64,000 nucleotides of DNA, from NCBI GenBank assembly GCA_015680685.1, contig MNCI01036636.1, positions 62,001 through 126,000 of the forward strand, read 5' to 3'. The notes beneath the pieces were generated by a model that saw nothing but the letters and a program-made list of their open reading frames with translations, searched no databases and was not told where the DNA came from. The first letter of the stretch is position 1, and each line of letters begins with the position of its first letter. Positions 21,400-33,594 of the stretch are shown piece after piece. This DNA comes from Gnetum montanum (lineage: Eukaryota > Streptophyta > Gnetopsida > Gnetales > Gnetaceae). Made by a program: the position numbers and the translations under genes.

Positions 21400-24200
21400 T
21401 CAAGTTGACAATTAGGCTTTCTCGGGTAAGAAGGTGATGATTACATGTGTGAATTATTATTGGTTGTTGATAATGAAGGAGCCATGGCCTTTAAGACCAA
21501 GGGAGTAGGCTTCGGGACACCTAACATAGTGCATTCCTTAGCCTTCTTGTCCGCTAAACGCTATTCCTATTTTTTTGAGTGGGGAGGCTATGGTGTCATT
21601 TTTGTTGCTTGACTTTGTGAGGTAGAGGTGCTTGACTGTTTTGGCATCTTAATGATGAATGGTTGTTGAGTTGGCATAGGTGGTGGCATAACTTTGAGTA
21701 CAAAGGGTGTAGGGGCAGATGTTTGAGGAACCTTAAAGAAAAATGGTTGCTATGACATTGTTCTTATTATTGTCGAGTTTGCTACATTATGAGGAGGCAC
21801 ACACATCACAAATGGTTGTTGTGGTGGTTTTGGATTATTATCAATTCCAATGATGTTGATGGTATACCTCACATTTTTGGCATTTAGGGAGTCTTTGTAA
21901 ACATGCATTGATTGATTCTCGGTGTGGACAGGACTTCTTTCATCCAAGACCAATTTTTTCTGATCAATCATCCATTGAATGTCATCTTTTAGTGCTAGAA
22001 AATAATTTTTATCATGCTTGTAGAGTTGATGGTAGTCACAAAACCATTCTAACCTAAAATTGTTAGGAACTAGTAGCTCATTGGGCATGGCCAAGGAGGG
22101 GTTCTTATGAAGTTCATAGTACAATTGATGATGTTAGACTACTTCCTCTAATATCCACTTATGCTATATACACCCAGCTCTGAAAAGTTTCTTCGGGAAT
22201 TTTGAAGGTTTAATAGTTAAGGGAGTATACTTAGATCATTCCTTGTGCTCAAAGTTGGGCCTAGGATGAGTTGACATTGTAGCTGTTGATGTTGAGGGTT
22301 GACCAATGCTACTTGAAGTAGGTGTGGCATTGGATGTTGTGGCTAAATTCTTGTTGTTCTTATTGTTGGGCTTGTTCTTGTTGGCCACAAAAACCACTAT
22401 GGTTGTTGCAACCTTGTACTTTTCTTTATCCTTTTTGATGTGTGTGTTTTTGTATGTAACATAGGTTGGGTCTTTGCTAGCTTTGGCTGCATCTTGGATG
22501 CTCTTGGTCTAAGCAAAGGCTTGACTAAGAGAGCGTGGAGCCAGGTAATAGAGCTTAGACTTGATGAAGTCATTTCATGCTCCCTTGAATATGTTGAACA
22601 AGTGGGCCTAAGCGATAGGCTCACATATCTCATTCAAGGTGGTGCTCCACCATTGTATGAATCTCTACAAAAACTCCAATGGGTCTTGCTTGACACCCAT
22701 GAGCTAATCCAATGTGAACTTTGGTTTTAGGTTCTATTTCAAGTGGGTCATGAATTGGCTTAATAGCTCTTGTAGGGTTGAAATGGAGGCATGTGGAAGT
22801 GCGTGGTACAAATCTAGAGCTTTACTCGTCAAGGACATGGCAAAGACACAGATGATGGTTTGTGTCCATTGTTGCAATAGTAGACATTTAGATCTAAATG
22901 TTACCAAATGTGCATTGGGATCAACCTCTCCATTATATTTTGTAAATTGGGGAAGTGGCACCCTAGGGGAAAACATGAGGATAGGCATAGCTGGGCTGAT
23001 AGGGTTGTTATGGTAAAATTCCATGACCTGTATAGTGTTAGGACCGATGACTTTGAGCTTGATTTGTTCAATTATGGTTTGGATAAGTTGGAAAGCTTGA
23101 TCTAGACTTGAAGATGTTCCAAGGTGTTGCAAGGCTACTTGAGCAGCCATAAGATGTGATGTTGTTGGGGTGGTAGCCTATCCCATGTGGGGGCATTGTT
23201 GGAGCTGCTCCAGCAAGTGGTGCTACTTGGGTGGTCCACCACCCAGAGGGTTGTGTTCTTGGGGCAATGACTATTGGTGGCACTATGGGGTTGGTAGTTT
23301 GCCCGATTGGCAGGGTGGCCCAGAGCCTTATTCTTGGTTGTACTATGTGTGGAAGCTAGCGTGCTTGGGATTGTAGGTAGTGTGACATTAGCGAAGGTTG
23401 GGTAGTAGGGAAAGAAGTGGTCGGTGCCCACCATGCGGTTGAGACTGGGTTAGCTACTGGTGGTGGGATGGGTGTAGAAGAGGGACCAGGGGCAAAACTT
23501 ACATGCAACTATGACATGGACAAATTATGGATGTATGGCAACATAGCCATGACTGATGTTGGATATGATGTTGGTGTAGATTGGGAAGGAAGGGTGATAG
23601 GGAAAGAAGTTAAAGGGCCCACTTTCTGGTACGTTCAATGTACAGGATGGCTACCCATGGTTGACAAAGATGTGGGTTGTGGTAACCATGAAGGAGGTAG
23701 AAGCAAAGAGTAGTTTTGACCAAAAGATAATGGTGGGAGGAATAATTATAGAATAGGTTTGGCCAACACCTTTAGAGTGGGAGTCCAATTCTGTATATCT
23801 ATCCTAGAACTCTTTGTTGTAATGAGACATTGTGTCCCATTCTCTGGGCCTACTAACTAGAATCAACTGGTCTAAGATCCATTGATATGTTTCAATCAAC
23901 AAGATGGTGATATCAGGGGTTGGGATGAACTCCCTCTCATTCTAGTGTAGGAACTCAAAGTTACATTGTCCTCGAGTTCCTAGCAATCCAAGGGTAGATT
24001 TTCCTAGACTTTTTCACAGAGGAAATCATATTACTCTATGTCTTGTTCCAAGCTCTCGGTTGATAGGTGCTACAGTCTAAGGGATTGACATGGTACTAGC
24101 ATTAGGTTGAGAAATCACTTGGGACCTATCATGTTTTGGAGTGAGTAGAAAACCTCCAAGTTCGAGGTGGTGGTGGCAATGGTTGCAGGAATCATCTTCT
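21400..24200 (-). pseudogene. gag pseudogene of element C
   Basis: The capsid core is at 23100-22735: LPQFTKYNGEVDPNAHLVTF, then RSKCLLL..., SLTSKALDLYHALPHASIS, LQELLSQFM. It matches the Retrotrans_gag pattern of Tat elements (K[FY][NT]KYDGxxDPxxHLxxF). A nucleocapsid-side segment follows near 22050-21950 (WFCDYHQLYKHDKNYFLALK) with Cys/His spacing like the degenerate knuckle of relatives. Gln/Pro/Val-rich linkers surround these. The probable start is near 24195 (MIPATIATTTS). Stops are frequent outside the core. Confidence 0.82.
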
Positions 24201-24525
24201 ATCGTAAGATGGAAACTGTAAAAGAGAGAAACTGAAATTGGATACTCTAGGGAGTTACACCTACTACACTATGCAAGAGTGTTACGCTAGAAGGTTTGCT
24301 ATGTTGCATGAAGTGTAGGCAGCATGGGGCAATAAATAGAGTAAACATAGTATAGTAAATGGTTGGAGGCTTTTAGTTTGCCAGGTCCCAGGGGAACTAT
24401 CATTATGACCAATCTACACCACATGGTGCGTAGACAACTGCAAGGGTGTCACGTCTACACTAGTAGGTGATAGGGTATAGAAAGTATGTAGGATTACCTA
24501 TGATACTACAAAAGGACACCAAAAG

Positions 24526-24543
24526 GCCCTCCTTCTAGTTCCA
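24526..24543 (-). other. Candidate primer-binding site of element C
   Basis: On the minus strand, TGGAACTAGAAGGAGGGC begins seven bases after the 5' LTR. The TGG start and position fit a PBS, but no plant tRNA could be assigned by eye. Confidence 0.3.
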
Positions 24544-24550
24544 AATAAAT

Positions 24551-26760
24551 TGTAGCAACAAAAAACATCGATGGCTAGAACACCGAGAGGTCACTAAGTG
24601 TACAGCCTAACCCCAAATTCATGTGAGGCCCATGCTAGATGTAAATAGATGTGGGATGCCTTGAACGGTCTGGTGGATCAGATAGGGACTTAATCAGTGT
24701 ACAATAGCCTTCTATAAATGGTGGTTTTAAATATGTTGTATGCACATTGATGCTATGCGCGATAAATGTAAATTGATTAAGAATAATGCAAAATATGAAA
24801 ATAACAAAACAAAGTGAAGAAGATGTAGGTGAGAAAGTGGATCACCCTAAGATCATGGAATTTGATCTTTGCTTGACTAAAGAAGATGTACAATAGATGG
24901 CTGTGTGAATAGGCACAACTTGTAATGAAGTAATATTGACACAGGTCCTTGAATTGCTATGAATAGATTACTAACAAGAGCCTTCTGCTTGCTAGTCTCC
25001 TTGCCATAACTAATTGCTAGAAAGCCAAAATGCTAGATTTCCAAACATGCTCAAAAGCCAACCACATTAAAAATGCTAGAAGATAGCCACACGAAATATG
25101 AGTCCAAAAGCCAACCATGCCAAAAGCCAACCCTTTGAACATTGTTTGCCGAGGTATTTATAGAGCCAGGAGTAGGAGAAAAATGTGGTTTGGATGCCAT
25201 GTGTCTTTGGTTCCATAGAGTTCAAACATGACTATTCCATGATCTTGTGTGATGTTGGTTGTGAAACCTACTATGCCGTGACCATACTGTTCTAGCTACA
25301 TGTGCCAGAGTCTAGTGAGCTATCATGTTTGTTATAAGAAAACTGCCAACAATGCATGCAAAGTGGAGCCTGTGCACTAGGACTACATCTTCCTTGCTCT
25401 AGAGAGAAAGGCCAAGCATAGGGACAACTTTGGGGATAGTTAGGGAGTGAAAAACAAAGCAAGCTTGCTAATTTTATCCTTTGAAGACATGTCAAAATGA
25501 GAGTAAGTGTTGCCAAAAATTTTTGAAGCTAACTGAAGATGTCTTGAGGCTCCCATGCAAGTGTTATGCTAATTACGCTACCTAGCATATTGGCATAGCA
25601 TAGGCACTCGCACGCTACACTGTGTTATGCTGCATAGCATAGCTACTGGTCTTGAAAGAAATCTTGCCTAAAAGCCAAAAATACCTGTCTGAGACCTAGC
25701 TAGGCATGTAACTGCAACCTTATCTTTCATGCTGAAAGGTTGTGGAACCTACTAAGTTCATCCTTGGAACACTTTGGTGTTTTGCATCCTCACTACTCCA
25801 TGCTATGTTGTACATGGTAGCAGAGTGTAGCAACCAATATGACATGCATCCTCGTATGATCTTGCAATGCTTTGTCAAGAAACTTTGCTTGAAGCCTACA
25901 GTTGAAGTGGGATAGTTAGTCTTGGAGGTCAAAGTGTGACCAAGTGAAATATTCTTGTTGAAACCACTTGGTAGAGGGCCTTTGTACATTTTATCCTTGC
26001 TATGCTATGCTGTGCTGTGCTATGCTACATAGCATAGCATAACATAGCACCCATTTTGGCTTGGATTTTGACTTAATCTTGCAAATGTTTGGTCACTGGA
26101 TATCAGCCATGTCATGACATGTCAGTAGAGCAAACATGTTTCATGGTTTAAGCATGGGAAAATGTGCCTACACCATTAGAGCCATCTAAGTAGGAGTATC
26201 TATAGAGTGCATCTCTACTATGCTACGTAGCATAGCACAGTGTAGCACTTGAGTGAAGAGGATTTCTAACAAAATTTGCCACGTTTTTGCTATGTCATGT
26301 TGCTCATGCATCAATAATGAAGTGGGGTAGATATCTTAAAGGACTGAATTGTTGTCAATCTACATCTTTTGAATGCAATCAGTCTTCGCAAGGCTTTCTA
26401 CGCTATGCAGCATAGCAGGTCTTGTAGTTAGAAAACTTGCTAGACTATTTCATTCATCCTAAAAACCTTCAATAGCTCCTAGCATGGTCTATAGGTAGAT
26501 CATCAGCTAGGTCAAGTGTTAAGCTGGGTGATCTAGAGGGTGTAGCTTGCATGTCAACCCATGCAATAGAAATTTTTCCAGACTGTGTGGTCTACTTCTA
26601 GTGGCTCTTTCATGCAAACTGGCCTTGTGGTTGGATTCCATGTTGACTGTGTCACAAAGGATATTTTCTACATGGTCCAATGTGTCACCATGCTTGCGGA
26701 GACCTTGCCCACGTTTTGAGATTGCTAGATCATGAGAGTCCCAAAATTTATGGTGTTTCA
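24551..26760 (-). repeat. 5' LTR of element C
   Basis: 2210 bp: on the minus strand it starts TGAAACACC (at 26760) and ends TTGCTACA (at 24551). It matches 6631-8788, with small indels and many transitions. It carries the same TATA box (25155-25163) and palindrome clusters (25995-26050, 26212-26250, 26396-26425). Confidence 0.92.
25155..25163 (-). promoter_or_regulatory. LTR TATA box, element C 5' LTR
   Basis: CTATAAATA on the minus strand within a conserved GGCTCTATAAATACC. As this is the 5' LTR, it would have been the functional promoter of element C. Confidence 0.65.
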
Positions 26761-26769
26761 CCTACTCCA

Positions 26770-27640
26770 CCTTTCCCTTTCTCCTCTTTATCCAAGTCTC
26801 CTTCAAATAAAAATCCCTCTTGAATCTATATTGTAATGTTGACACATGCTATATTCAATTGGATTTGAGTTGATGACCTACCCAAAAAATTAGCTAATTC
26901 TAGGAGTCCCCTAGTTTACTTGGAAATTGCTAGGAATGAGCCTTGAAAAGCTCTTCTTAACTCTAGTTCCGGTGTTAATTTGATCTCCCATTAGATGTAC
27001 ACAATGTGGAACCTTCCTCCTTTGAAAAAGAGCAACATTTGGTTGGAACTGGTAGACCAATCCATCACTATTTCATTGGGGTTGGTTGAAGACATCATCA
27101 TCACCATTTGTGGGTGGTTATGGTCAGTAAAGAAAACATCTATCTTTTCATGCAATTAGTATGCACCAAAAGTTGATATCCAGAGGTGTCTATATGTAGT
27201 AGCCACAAAAAAAGAAGGCACCTAGTGGCTGACAGCTAATTCTAGTAGCAATACATTATGCATGGAACTGGCAGAGGGCCTAATGTACAAGTATGTTGCA
27301 AGTACGGATGAACTCCAACAAGTTCATCACTAGCTCTCTGAAGGAATGAATGATGATGTCAATTGGGATGAGTTCAAAATTCTTGAAAATTTTAAATAAG
27401 AGCCTCTTAAATTGAAGATTCTACTAGTTGGAATGGAGTACATATTTTTTGAAAAATGGAAGGTCGGTTATTATTAATGCCAAGCTTGCTATAGAATAGA
27501 AGAGAAAATTGGTAAAATTTATGGAAAAATGGTTAGCAGCCTTCACTTGGTGATATTCCAAACTCACTAGAACAAATCCAAGAATATTCCAAAACCAAAT
27601 ATTCACTAACCCTATTTTCAAGACAAAATAATAGCTACAA
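26770..27640 (+). pseudogene. Protease and linker of element B (resumes after nested C)
   Basis: The frame reads ALLNSSSGVNLISH...YTMWNLPPLKKSN..LELVDQ, the retropepsin block of this Athila family with the catalytic Asp codon now Asn (ALLN for ALLD) and Ser for Gly. It is followed by ITISLGLVEDIIITICGW and the linker KKEGT.WLTANSSS. Element D has the matching text at 43360-43100. The region from 27270 to 27640 continues the linker towards RT (DELQQVHH, ILENFK). It joins the gag cut off at 6628. Confidence 0.8.
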
Positions 27641-28440
27641 CAACATTTAAATCCCAAGTTAAAATAGATTATCAAAGAGGAGGATGAACAACTCCTCAAA
27701 GCAAGATTCACCTACCCTATCATAGATAGTGAGTGGGTTAGTTCACTCATGATCGTACCAAAGAAAGAAGGAAAATGGTAGATGTGCATTGATTTTTTAC
27801 TACTTAACATGGAAAATTTCAAGGATTATTTTTTGTTCCCTTTCATCAACCAAGTGTTGGACATCACTTTAGGGCATGGCTATTACAACTTTCTTGATGG
27901 TTATAGTGGCTATAATAACATTTGGATTACACTAGAGGACCAGGCAAATACAACTTTCATAAGTCTTTGTGGGACTTTTGCTTACTGATAGATGCCATTT
28001 GGTCTATGGAATGCCCTAGCCACATTTCAATGATTAGTTCTTAGCATTTTCCAATAGTAAATCGGTAGCAGGGTAGAATTTTTTATGGATGATTTTTCCA
28101 CCTACGGAGCTATGTTCGAGCAAGCCCTAGACTATCTTGAGTAGGTGTTGAAAAGATGTGTTGAAATAAACCTCTGACTTAATTGTAAAAAGAGTCATCT
28201 TATGCTCCAGGAAGACATACTCTTGGGGCATTGCATCTCAAAAGTAGGAATTAAGGTGAACCCTGAAAAAATAAGGGTCATCTAAGGAATAATCCATCAA
28301 CCTAAAATAGTCAAAGAGGTTTAGTCATTCCTTGGTCATACTAGCTACTACTGATGATTCATTGAGAATTTTTCCAAAATTTCCAAGTCATTGGTAGAAT
28401 TGACAAAGAAGGATGCATCATTTAGCTGAACCCTTACATG
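27640..28440 (+). pseudogene. Reverse transcriptase pseudogene of element B
   Basis: Motifs in order: IIDSEWVSSLMIVPKKEGKW (27725), MCIDFLLLNME, FPFINQVLDITLGHGYYNFL, DGYSGYNNIWITLEDQANTT, F.SLCGTFAY, MPFGLWNALATFQ, and the polymerase box FMDD at 28082-28093 (FMDDFSTYG). The thumb has LLGHCISKVGIKVNPEKIRVI and SFLGHTSYY. FMDD instead of YVDD, with the surrounding DGYSGYN and SLCGTFAY, is the Athila form. Stops interrupt after GTFAY, before LVLSIF and elsewhere. Confidence 0.9.
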
Positions 28441-28873
28441 TGAATTAGCAAAAAATATTTGAAGAAAAAGCTTATTGAAACTCCAATTCTTCAAGCACCA
28501 GACTGGTCTACCCATTTCATGTGATGATCGATGCATCAAATTATGCTTTGGGGGCAATGCTTATGTAGATGGATGATCAAAAATGTCCATATTACATTCA
28601 CTATGAAAGCCAGAGAATTGCAGGTGCACAATTGAACTACACCACCATAGAAAGGAGTTGATTGCCATGGTGTTCTCATTAGAGAATTTTAGGTACTATG
28701 TGCTTGGCTACAAAGTATTTGTGCACATAAATCATAGCACTATCAAATTTTTAATGAACAAACCAATAGTGAACCCCCATGTCATATGGTGGCTCATGAA
28801 TTTGCAAGAATTCAATCTCACAATGATAGATCGTAAAGGTGTGGAAAATGTGGTTGCATATCACTTATCATAA
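28440..28873 (+). pseudogene. RNase H remnant of element B
   Basis: An open run of 71 codons from 28658 reads MVFSLENFRYYVLGYKVFVH, then INHSTIKFLMNK, WWLMNLQEFNLTMIDRKGVE, NVVAYHLS. These are the RNase H core and the conserved end (DRKGxxNxVADHLS) of Ty3/gypsy RT-RNase H. Asp to Asn (TDH to INH) and Asp to Tyr (ADHLS to AYHLS) changes remove catalytic residues. Confidence 0.88.
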
Positions 28874-28989
28874 CTAAGATGGGATGACAAGGAGAAAGAG
28901 AATCCTTTATCTAACTAATTCCCTAATGAATCTCTCCTTGCATGTGCTATTAATGCACAAATTTCCAATGAATCAAAATGATATGATAC

Positions 28990-30250
28990 CATCCTCACTT
29001 ATCTACTCAAGAAAGAATTACCACAAGGTCTGGACACTAGAAAGAAATAACAGTTTTTTTCACCAAGTCAAATATTTTATGGAGATTAATAAAATCCTTT
29101 ATAAGTTTTGTCCCAAAGGCTTGGTACATTTGTGTGTCCCTAATACAGATCAACTTCATGTTCTTTACGATGCTCATGAAGGTCCTTGTGGGGGCCATTA
29201 TGCTGGGAGATGCATGACCATAAAAATCCTCATGGTAGGGTATTATTGACCAACAATCTTCAAGGATGCACATCAATTCATCCATACTTGTGATCATTAC
29301 CAAAGGAATGGTGGAATGATAGCTAGAATGGAGGAGCAAAAACAATAAATACAACCTCTTAAGCCATTCAATATTTGGGTCATTGACTTTATGGGTTCTA
29401 TCATACCTTTATCAAATGGAAAGGCATATATAATAGTCATACTTGACTATTGTACCAAGTGGGTAGAAGTAGTAGTTGTCACTAGCTATAAATCCACTAC
29501 TGCTACTTGGTTTTTAGAACAAAACATCCTAAATAGGTTTGGTGTACCTCATGCATCAATTTCTGATAATGGAACTCATTTTATAGGCACTAGTTTTCAG
29601 AAGTCGATGCAATACTTGGGGGTTGAACATAAACTCAGAACACCATATCACCCCCAAGCTAATGGTTAAGCTGAGGTGACTAATTAGGAGATTACAAAAA
29701 TTTTAACATGTACCATTAGCAAGTATCAAAGGGACTAGAGCACTAAATTAAATGATTCCCTTTGGGCCTATCTCTCTACATGAAAACTTTCCATAGGATA
29801 TTCTTCCTATGAGCTTGTGTACAGAAAACTCCAAACATTACCCATCCAATCCGATCTCAATACACTCTCTACAGCCTATGACCTTGACCTAGATCTATGT
29901 CTAGCATAAAAAGAATGATTAATGAGTCTCAACTTACTAGACAAAAATTAGTTAATGGCCTTGTCTTCTAATGAGACAAATAAGTCATTCAACAAGAAAC
30001 ACAATGACCTCAAAATAAAAAAAGTCAAGTTTCAACCAAGAGATAAGGTTCTCAATTGGAATCCTACACATGTACCCCAATGAAACAAATTTTAAACATT
30101 GTGGGAAGGACCTTACATCATAGATGAGACTTTTTCATCTGGGGCCATGATGATCTACAAACCTAACAGCCTAGACAAAAAGTAACTAGTCAACATTCAA
30201 CAAATAAAACCTTTTCATAAGCACAAGCCAACCAACGCAATAAACACCTT
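28990..30250 (+). pseudogene. Integrase pseudogene of element B
   Basis: The zinc finger (H..H..C..C type) is LHVLYDAHEGPCGGHYAGRC...HQFIHTCDHYQ at about 29150-29310, with the final Cys replaced by Tyr. The core is open from 29391: MGSIIPLSNGKAYIIVILDY, CTKWVEVVVVTSY, NRFGVPHASISDNGTHFIG, GVEHKLRTPYHPQANG, stop, AEVTN. Asp (IDFMG), Asp (SDNG) and Glu (AEVTN) of the catalytic triad are all still visible. A C-terminal part with FQPRDKVLNWNP and LWEGPYIIDETFSSGA reaches about 30180. A TAG separates NG from AEVTN. Confidence 0.92.
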
Positions 30251-32299
30251 GTCAGATGGACAACCACACTCAATCTTTCAGATCTCTCTCATCCAACTTA
30301 GTCATCGGGAAGATGGCCACCCATACTAACACCTTAGGTGACTACTTAGTTTTTGACTTTTTTGTTTTTCACATTTGTAGTTTTACAACTTTTTCTTTTC
30401 ATCTTCTTTATTTTACATATTTATATTTTAAAGGTTATTTAATTTTTATTTGTTTTTATTTTACACCAATGTTCATATATTCAATATTTATTGTCTACAT
30501 TTTTACTATTTTTTATGGTTATGTTGCTTGTGTTTGATGTGTTTCTTTACTTTTTCGGCTAATAAGGTGGTAGGTACAATGGTAATACACTACTTGATGG
30601 TGGTATGCTTTATTTGTAATTTGATTGTTGTTCTATGGTTTTTGATTTTGAATGTTGTTATTTATGACTACGACATGGTTTCTTTTTATGTAATAGGTAG
30701 TGAGTCCACATCATCTACCCATCCACATACTCTATGGTTTTCCTTGTTTTGTAAGCATGTATTCTCTTCTTTATTGATGCAACTTTAATAAATTGGTGAC
30801 TTGTGCAGTATCTAGAATTGGGAAGGAATCAAAGGTTTGGATAGGGTGTGGGTTTAAGGGTATGTTGTATTCTTTGGGGTTTTTTGTTTTCTTGTGTGTA
30901 GGAGTGTTCTCCTAAGCTTCTCACTATTCCATGTCATTTCACAGTAGGAAGTCTAATAAGTCCTTGCATGGTGTGTTCCTCATCACAAAAGAAAAAAAAT
31001 GAAAAGGAAGAGATGAGAATTCAAAGAACACCACTTGGATAAAATATATGCCAAAAATGCATGGGTCTTTGCATTGTGTGGTTCCCATTCAAAAAAAACA
31101 TGGAAATTCAAAGAACAGCCCTTAAACCAAACAAAAGGGTATAGGCACTAGTTATAAGACTTGTCCTATTTCCTCTAACTAAGGCCCTTTTTCACTTCCT
31201 ACCTCCACTTTAATTTGAATGATGGTTGTTTTGTGGGAGCATTCTTGTATCCTAGGGGATGGAATTGCCCTAGAATGTCGATGCGAAGTCATTGAAAGTG
31301 GCTGGTTTTGATCTGGACTGAGAAAGGATCCTACCAAGTCAATTAATCACAAGCTCCACAAGGGGCTACATGTGACCATAATTAGGAACTCCATTCCACT
31401 CTCTCTATCATCCATCTATGCTTTTAATGTTTTGATTCAACGTTCTAGTTTGATGTGTCAGGTTTCTTAGTCAGTTAATTTTGGGTTTTTGTACTTAAAT
31501 TTTTGTAATCATTAATTATCCATGGTGCCCACAAACTCCTTAGTTTGAAGTTATGCAAGGGCATAAAAGGCCTGTGCCTACTTTGGGGAGGACCCACTTA
31601 CATATCTTTTGGTTTGATTAAGTTAAGTTCCTTATCCTTAAACATTTTTATAATCAAATTCTTTTTATTTATCCCATCCATGTCATCCAATTGTACATAC
31701 TTTCACAATTGTTTGTAATGAACTCCTTTTTATTGTTGTGAATACCCTCTTTCTAGTACTCCTTGTGTTAAGATTTTTTGAATTATATGGATCACTTCTC
31801 TTATTTAAGCCATTAATCAGTCTTTCCACTAATAGCATAACAAGCAACCAATCTATCACATTCATAACCTAGCTAGATAAAATCACCAATGAGATAAGGT
31901 ACTCAGCCATTATTTTTTGTACTATATATACTAATACTTGGTTTTGATGTGATTGCAATAGAAAGCATGTACTAGAAGTAGGACTATCATTACCAAGGAG
32001 GATGCAACCATATAACTCATAGGAGATTGTTCATGATTACTAGATATCTTCTATCTCTCCCTCATTCTTCTATTACCAAGAGGGTTTATATGTCCTTTGG
32101 ATCCATTGATGTTTTTTTCTATTGTCATGAATACCCAATGTTATACACCATTGTAATATTGTATGCTTGGGCACTTTTGTATTTCTCTATTTTCTCTGTC
32201 TCACTCTGCATGTTAGTCAAATAAGTCTACATCCCCTGTTATATTTTATAAAGGAATTGCTTCTCTTATTTTTTACTTGAGGACAAGTTTTCATTCAGT
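30251..32299 (+). other. 3' noncoding region of element B
   Basis: AT-rich, with a T-rich block (30350-30540), and a segment near 31559-31650 (AAGGGCATAAAAGGC...TTTGGGGAGGACCCAC...CCTTATCCTTAAACATT) that recurs in element D (minus strand, about 38350-38450) and partly at 47865-47925 (+). No coding similarity seen. No counterpart of the extra ORF of element D is found here. Confidence 0.6.
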
Positions 32300-32309
32300 T
32301 ATGGAGGTA
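32300..32309 (+). other. Polypurine tract of element B
   Basis: TATGGAGGTA directly before the 3' LTR, inside CATTCAGTTATGGAGGTA. Element D has CATTCAATCATGAGGGTA in the same place (minus strand, 34552-34569). Confidence 0.65.
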
Positions 32310-33186
32310 TGATAAATTGTGTTTCTCATCACTTTGATATCAGGGTGGCCATGATATCAGGTACATGATATCGGGTATGTGATATCATAGCCCAAGATGT
32401 GATATTGTACATTCAATATCGTAGGGTTACTCCCAGGTCTATAAATACAGTGCCCAAGTGCACAATTGGGAGGATACTTTTAGTAGTCAAGTAGTGAAAC
32501 TCTATCAGTTTGTCATTTGAAAGTTAGAACATTTTCCAAGTGCCCACAGTAGGTCTAAGTGTGAACAGATCTTTATTCAAGCACTGATGTACCTAAGGAC
32601 ACCATTCTGTTGGCAATAAAGACGAGCTCTTTGATCCATTCCTTGCAGCACTTGAGAGATTTTGTTTCTTATGAATTTATATTTCATGCAATTTACATTA
32701 ATGTTATTTATGTGGTACTTGATTTTGATTAATCAAGAAACTTATTAAGATGCACAAGTGTGACCCCTTCGAGCATACGTGTGATACTTGGTAGGTTAGA
32801 AATAATTAGCATTTGATAGCCTAGCAATGTTCGCATGAAGTTCAAGATGTGTTCGAGAAGTGGGAATGATTACTTGTGTTAGGCTAGATTAGACTCTAGC
32901 TTACTTAGCTATTAATTGCACTTACTTTCAATCAGTCTTATTTTTATTCTTGTTCTAGGTGAGTAATTCCATAAAAACACAAATAAATAAAAATCATATG
33001 CATCAATAACACTTAACCATACAATTGCATTCCAAGAGTGGAAGTGGAAAGACAAAAAATGAAAAACATGCACACACTATTTAGCTCTAGTGCACTTAGT
33101 AATTATAGTTTGCGAAATTCGATTGGATTGCATGTGAACACTTGTGATTCGTATGGTTGGGTGTAGCGGTAACTTACTGCTCATCA
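32310..33186 (+). repeat. 3' LTR of element B
   Basis: 877 bp, TGATAAATTG to CTGCTCATCA, matching 3170-4044. TATA box CTATAAATA at 32439-32447, AATAAA at 32615-32620. The U3 palindrome is imperfect here. The target duplication ACTAA follows at 33187-33191. Confidence 0.93.
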
Positions 33187-33594
33187 ACTAAGAAAAGAAA
33201 ATAAAAAATTAAATGACCATGATTCCATTACCATTAAGATCACATAGAACAATAATTGAAAAGTTAAATCACCAAGTATGGTAAGTAAACCACCTAGAGT
33301 GTATGATCCAAAAGACCTAGCGTACAGTTTCTGAACACTTACCCATGAGTTTAGTCATGGTGGAGATGACTTATCTTAATTTTAACATTAATAAGTGATT
33401 TTTCATATTTTGTTTTATAATTCTTTTTAATTTTAAATTTTTTGAGATATCTTTTTACATTTTTTCATACAATTTTTTCCATTTCATAAATTTTGAATAT
33501 TCTTTTACATTTTTCAATTCTTAATAATTTTTCATTTTTTACATCTTTTCCTAATTTTTACTATCTTTTTCATACTTTGTTTTCATGACCCTTA
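33187..33594 (+). other. Element A continuation: end of pol and T-rich tail
   Basis: Around 33325-33375 the sequence (TTTCTGAACACTTACCCATG, then TTTAGTCATGGTGGAGATGAC) resembles the post-integrase segment of element B at about 30275-30320. A T-rich block follows, as in B (30350-30540). This supports a + strand element whose RT-integrase part is missing. No intact coding region. Confidence 0.45.

Larger units (their letters stand above)
6631..26760 (-). mobile_element. Element C: Tat-like Ty3/gypsy element with an opposite-strand gene, nested in B
   Basis: About 20.1 kb on the minus strand: 5' LTR (24551-26760), PBS region, gag, protease, opposite-strand gene, RT/RNase H, aRH, integrase, hairpin array, polypurine tract, 3' LTR (6631-8788). 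The aRH domain after RT/RNase H is diagnostic of the Tat lineage. Its ends sit in the gag-protease junction of element B. A clean target duplication is not seen; CTTGC (6629-6633) and CCTAC (26761-26765) differ by two transitions and are a weak candidate. All frames are broken. Confidence 0.88.
3170..33186 (+). mobile_element. Element B: near-complete Athila-like Ty3/gypsy element carrying nested element C
   Basis: Two direct LTRs (875 and 877 bp) bracket, in order, a tRNA-Asp-type PBS, gag, protease, RT, RNase H, integrase, a long AT-rich 3' region and a short purine-rich tract. A 5-bp target duplication with one transition flanks it. Removing the 20-kb insert C leaves an element of about 9.9 kb. 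The RT motif FMDDFSTYG and the order of domains fit the Athila lineage. Every ORF is broken by stops, so the element is dead. Confidence 0.9.
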
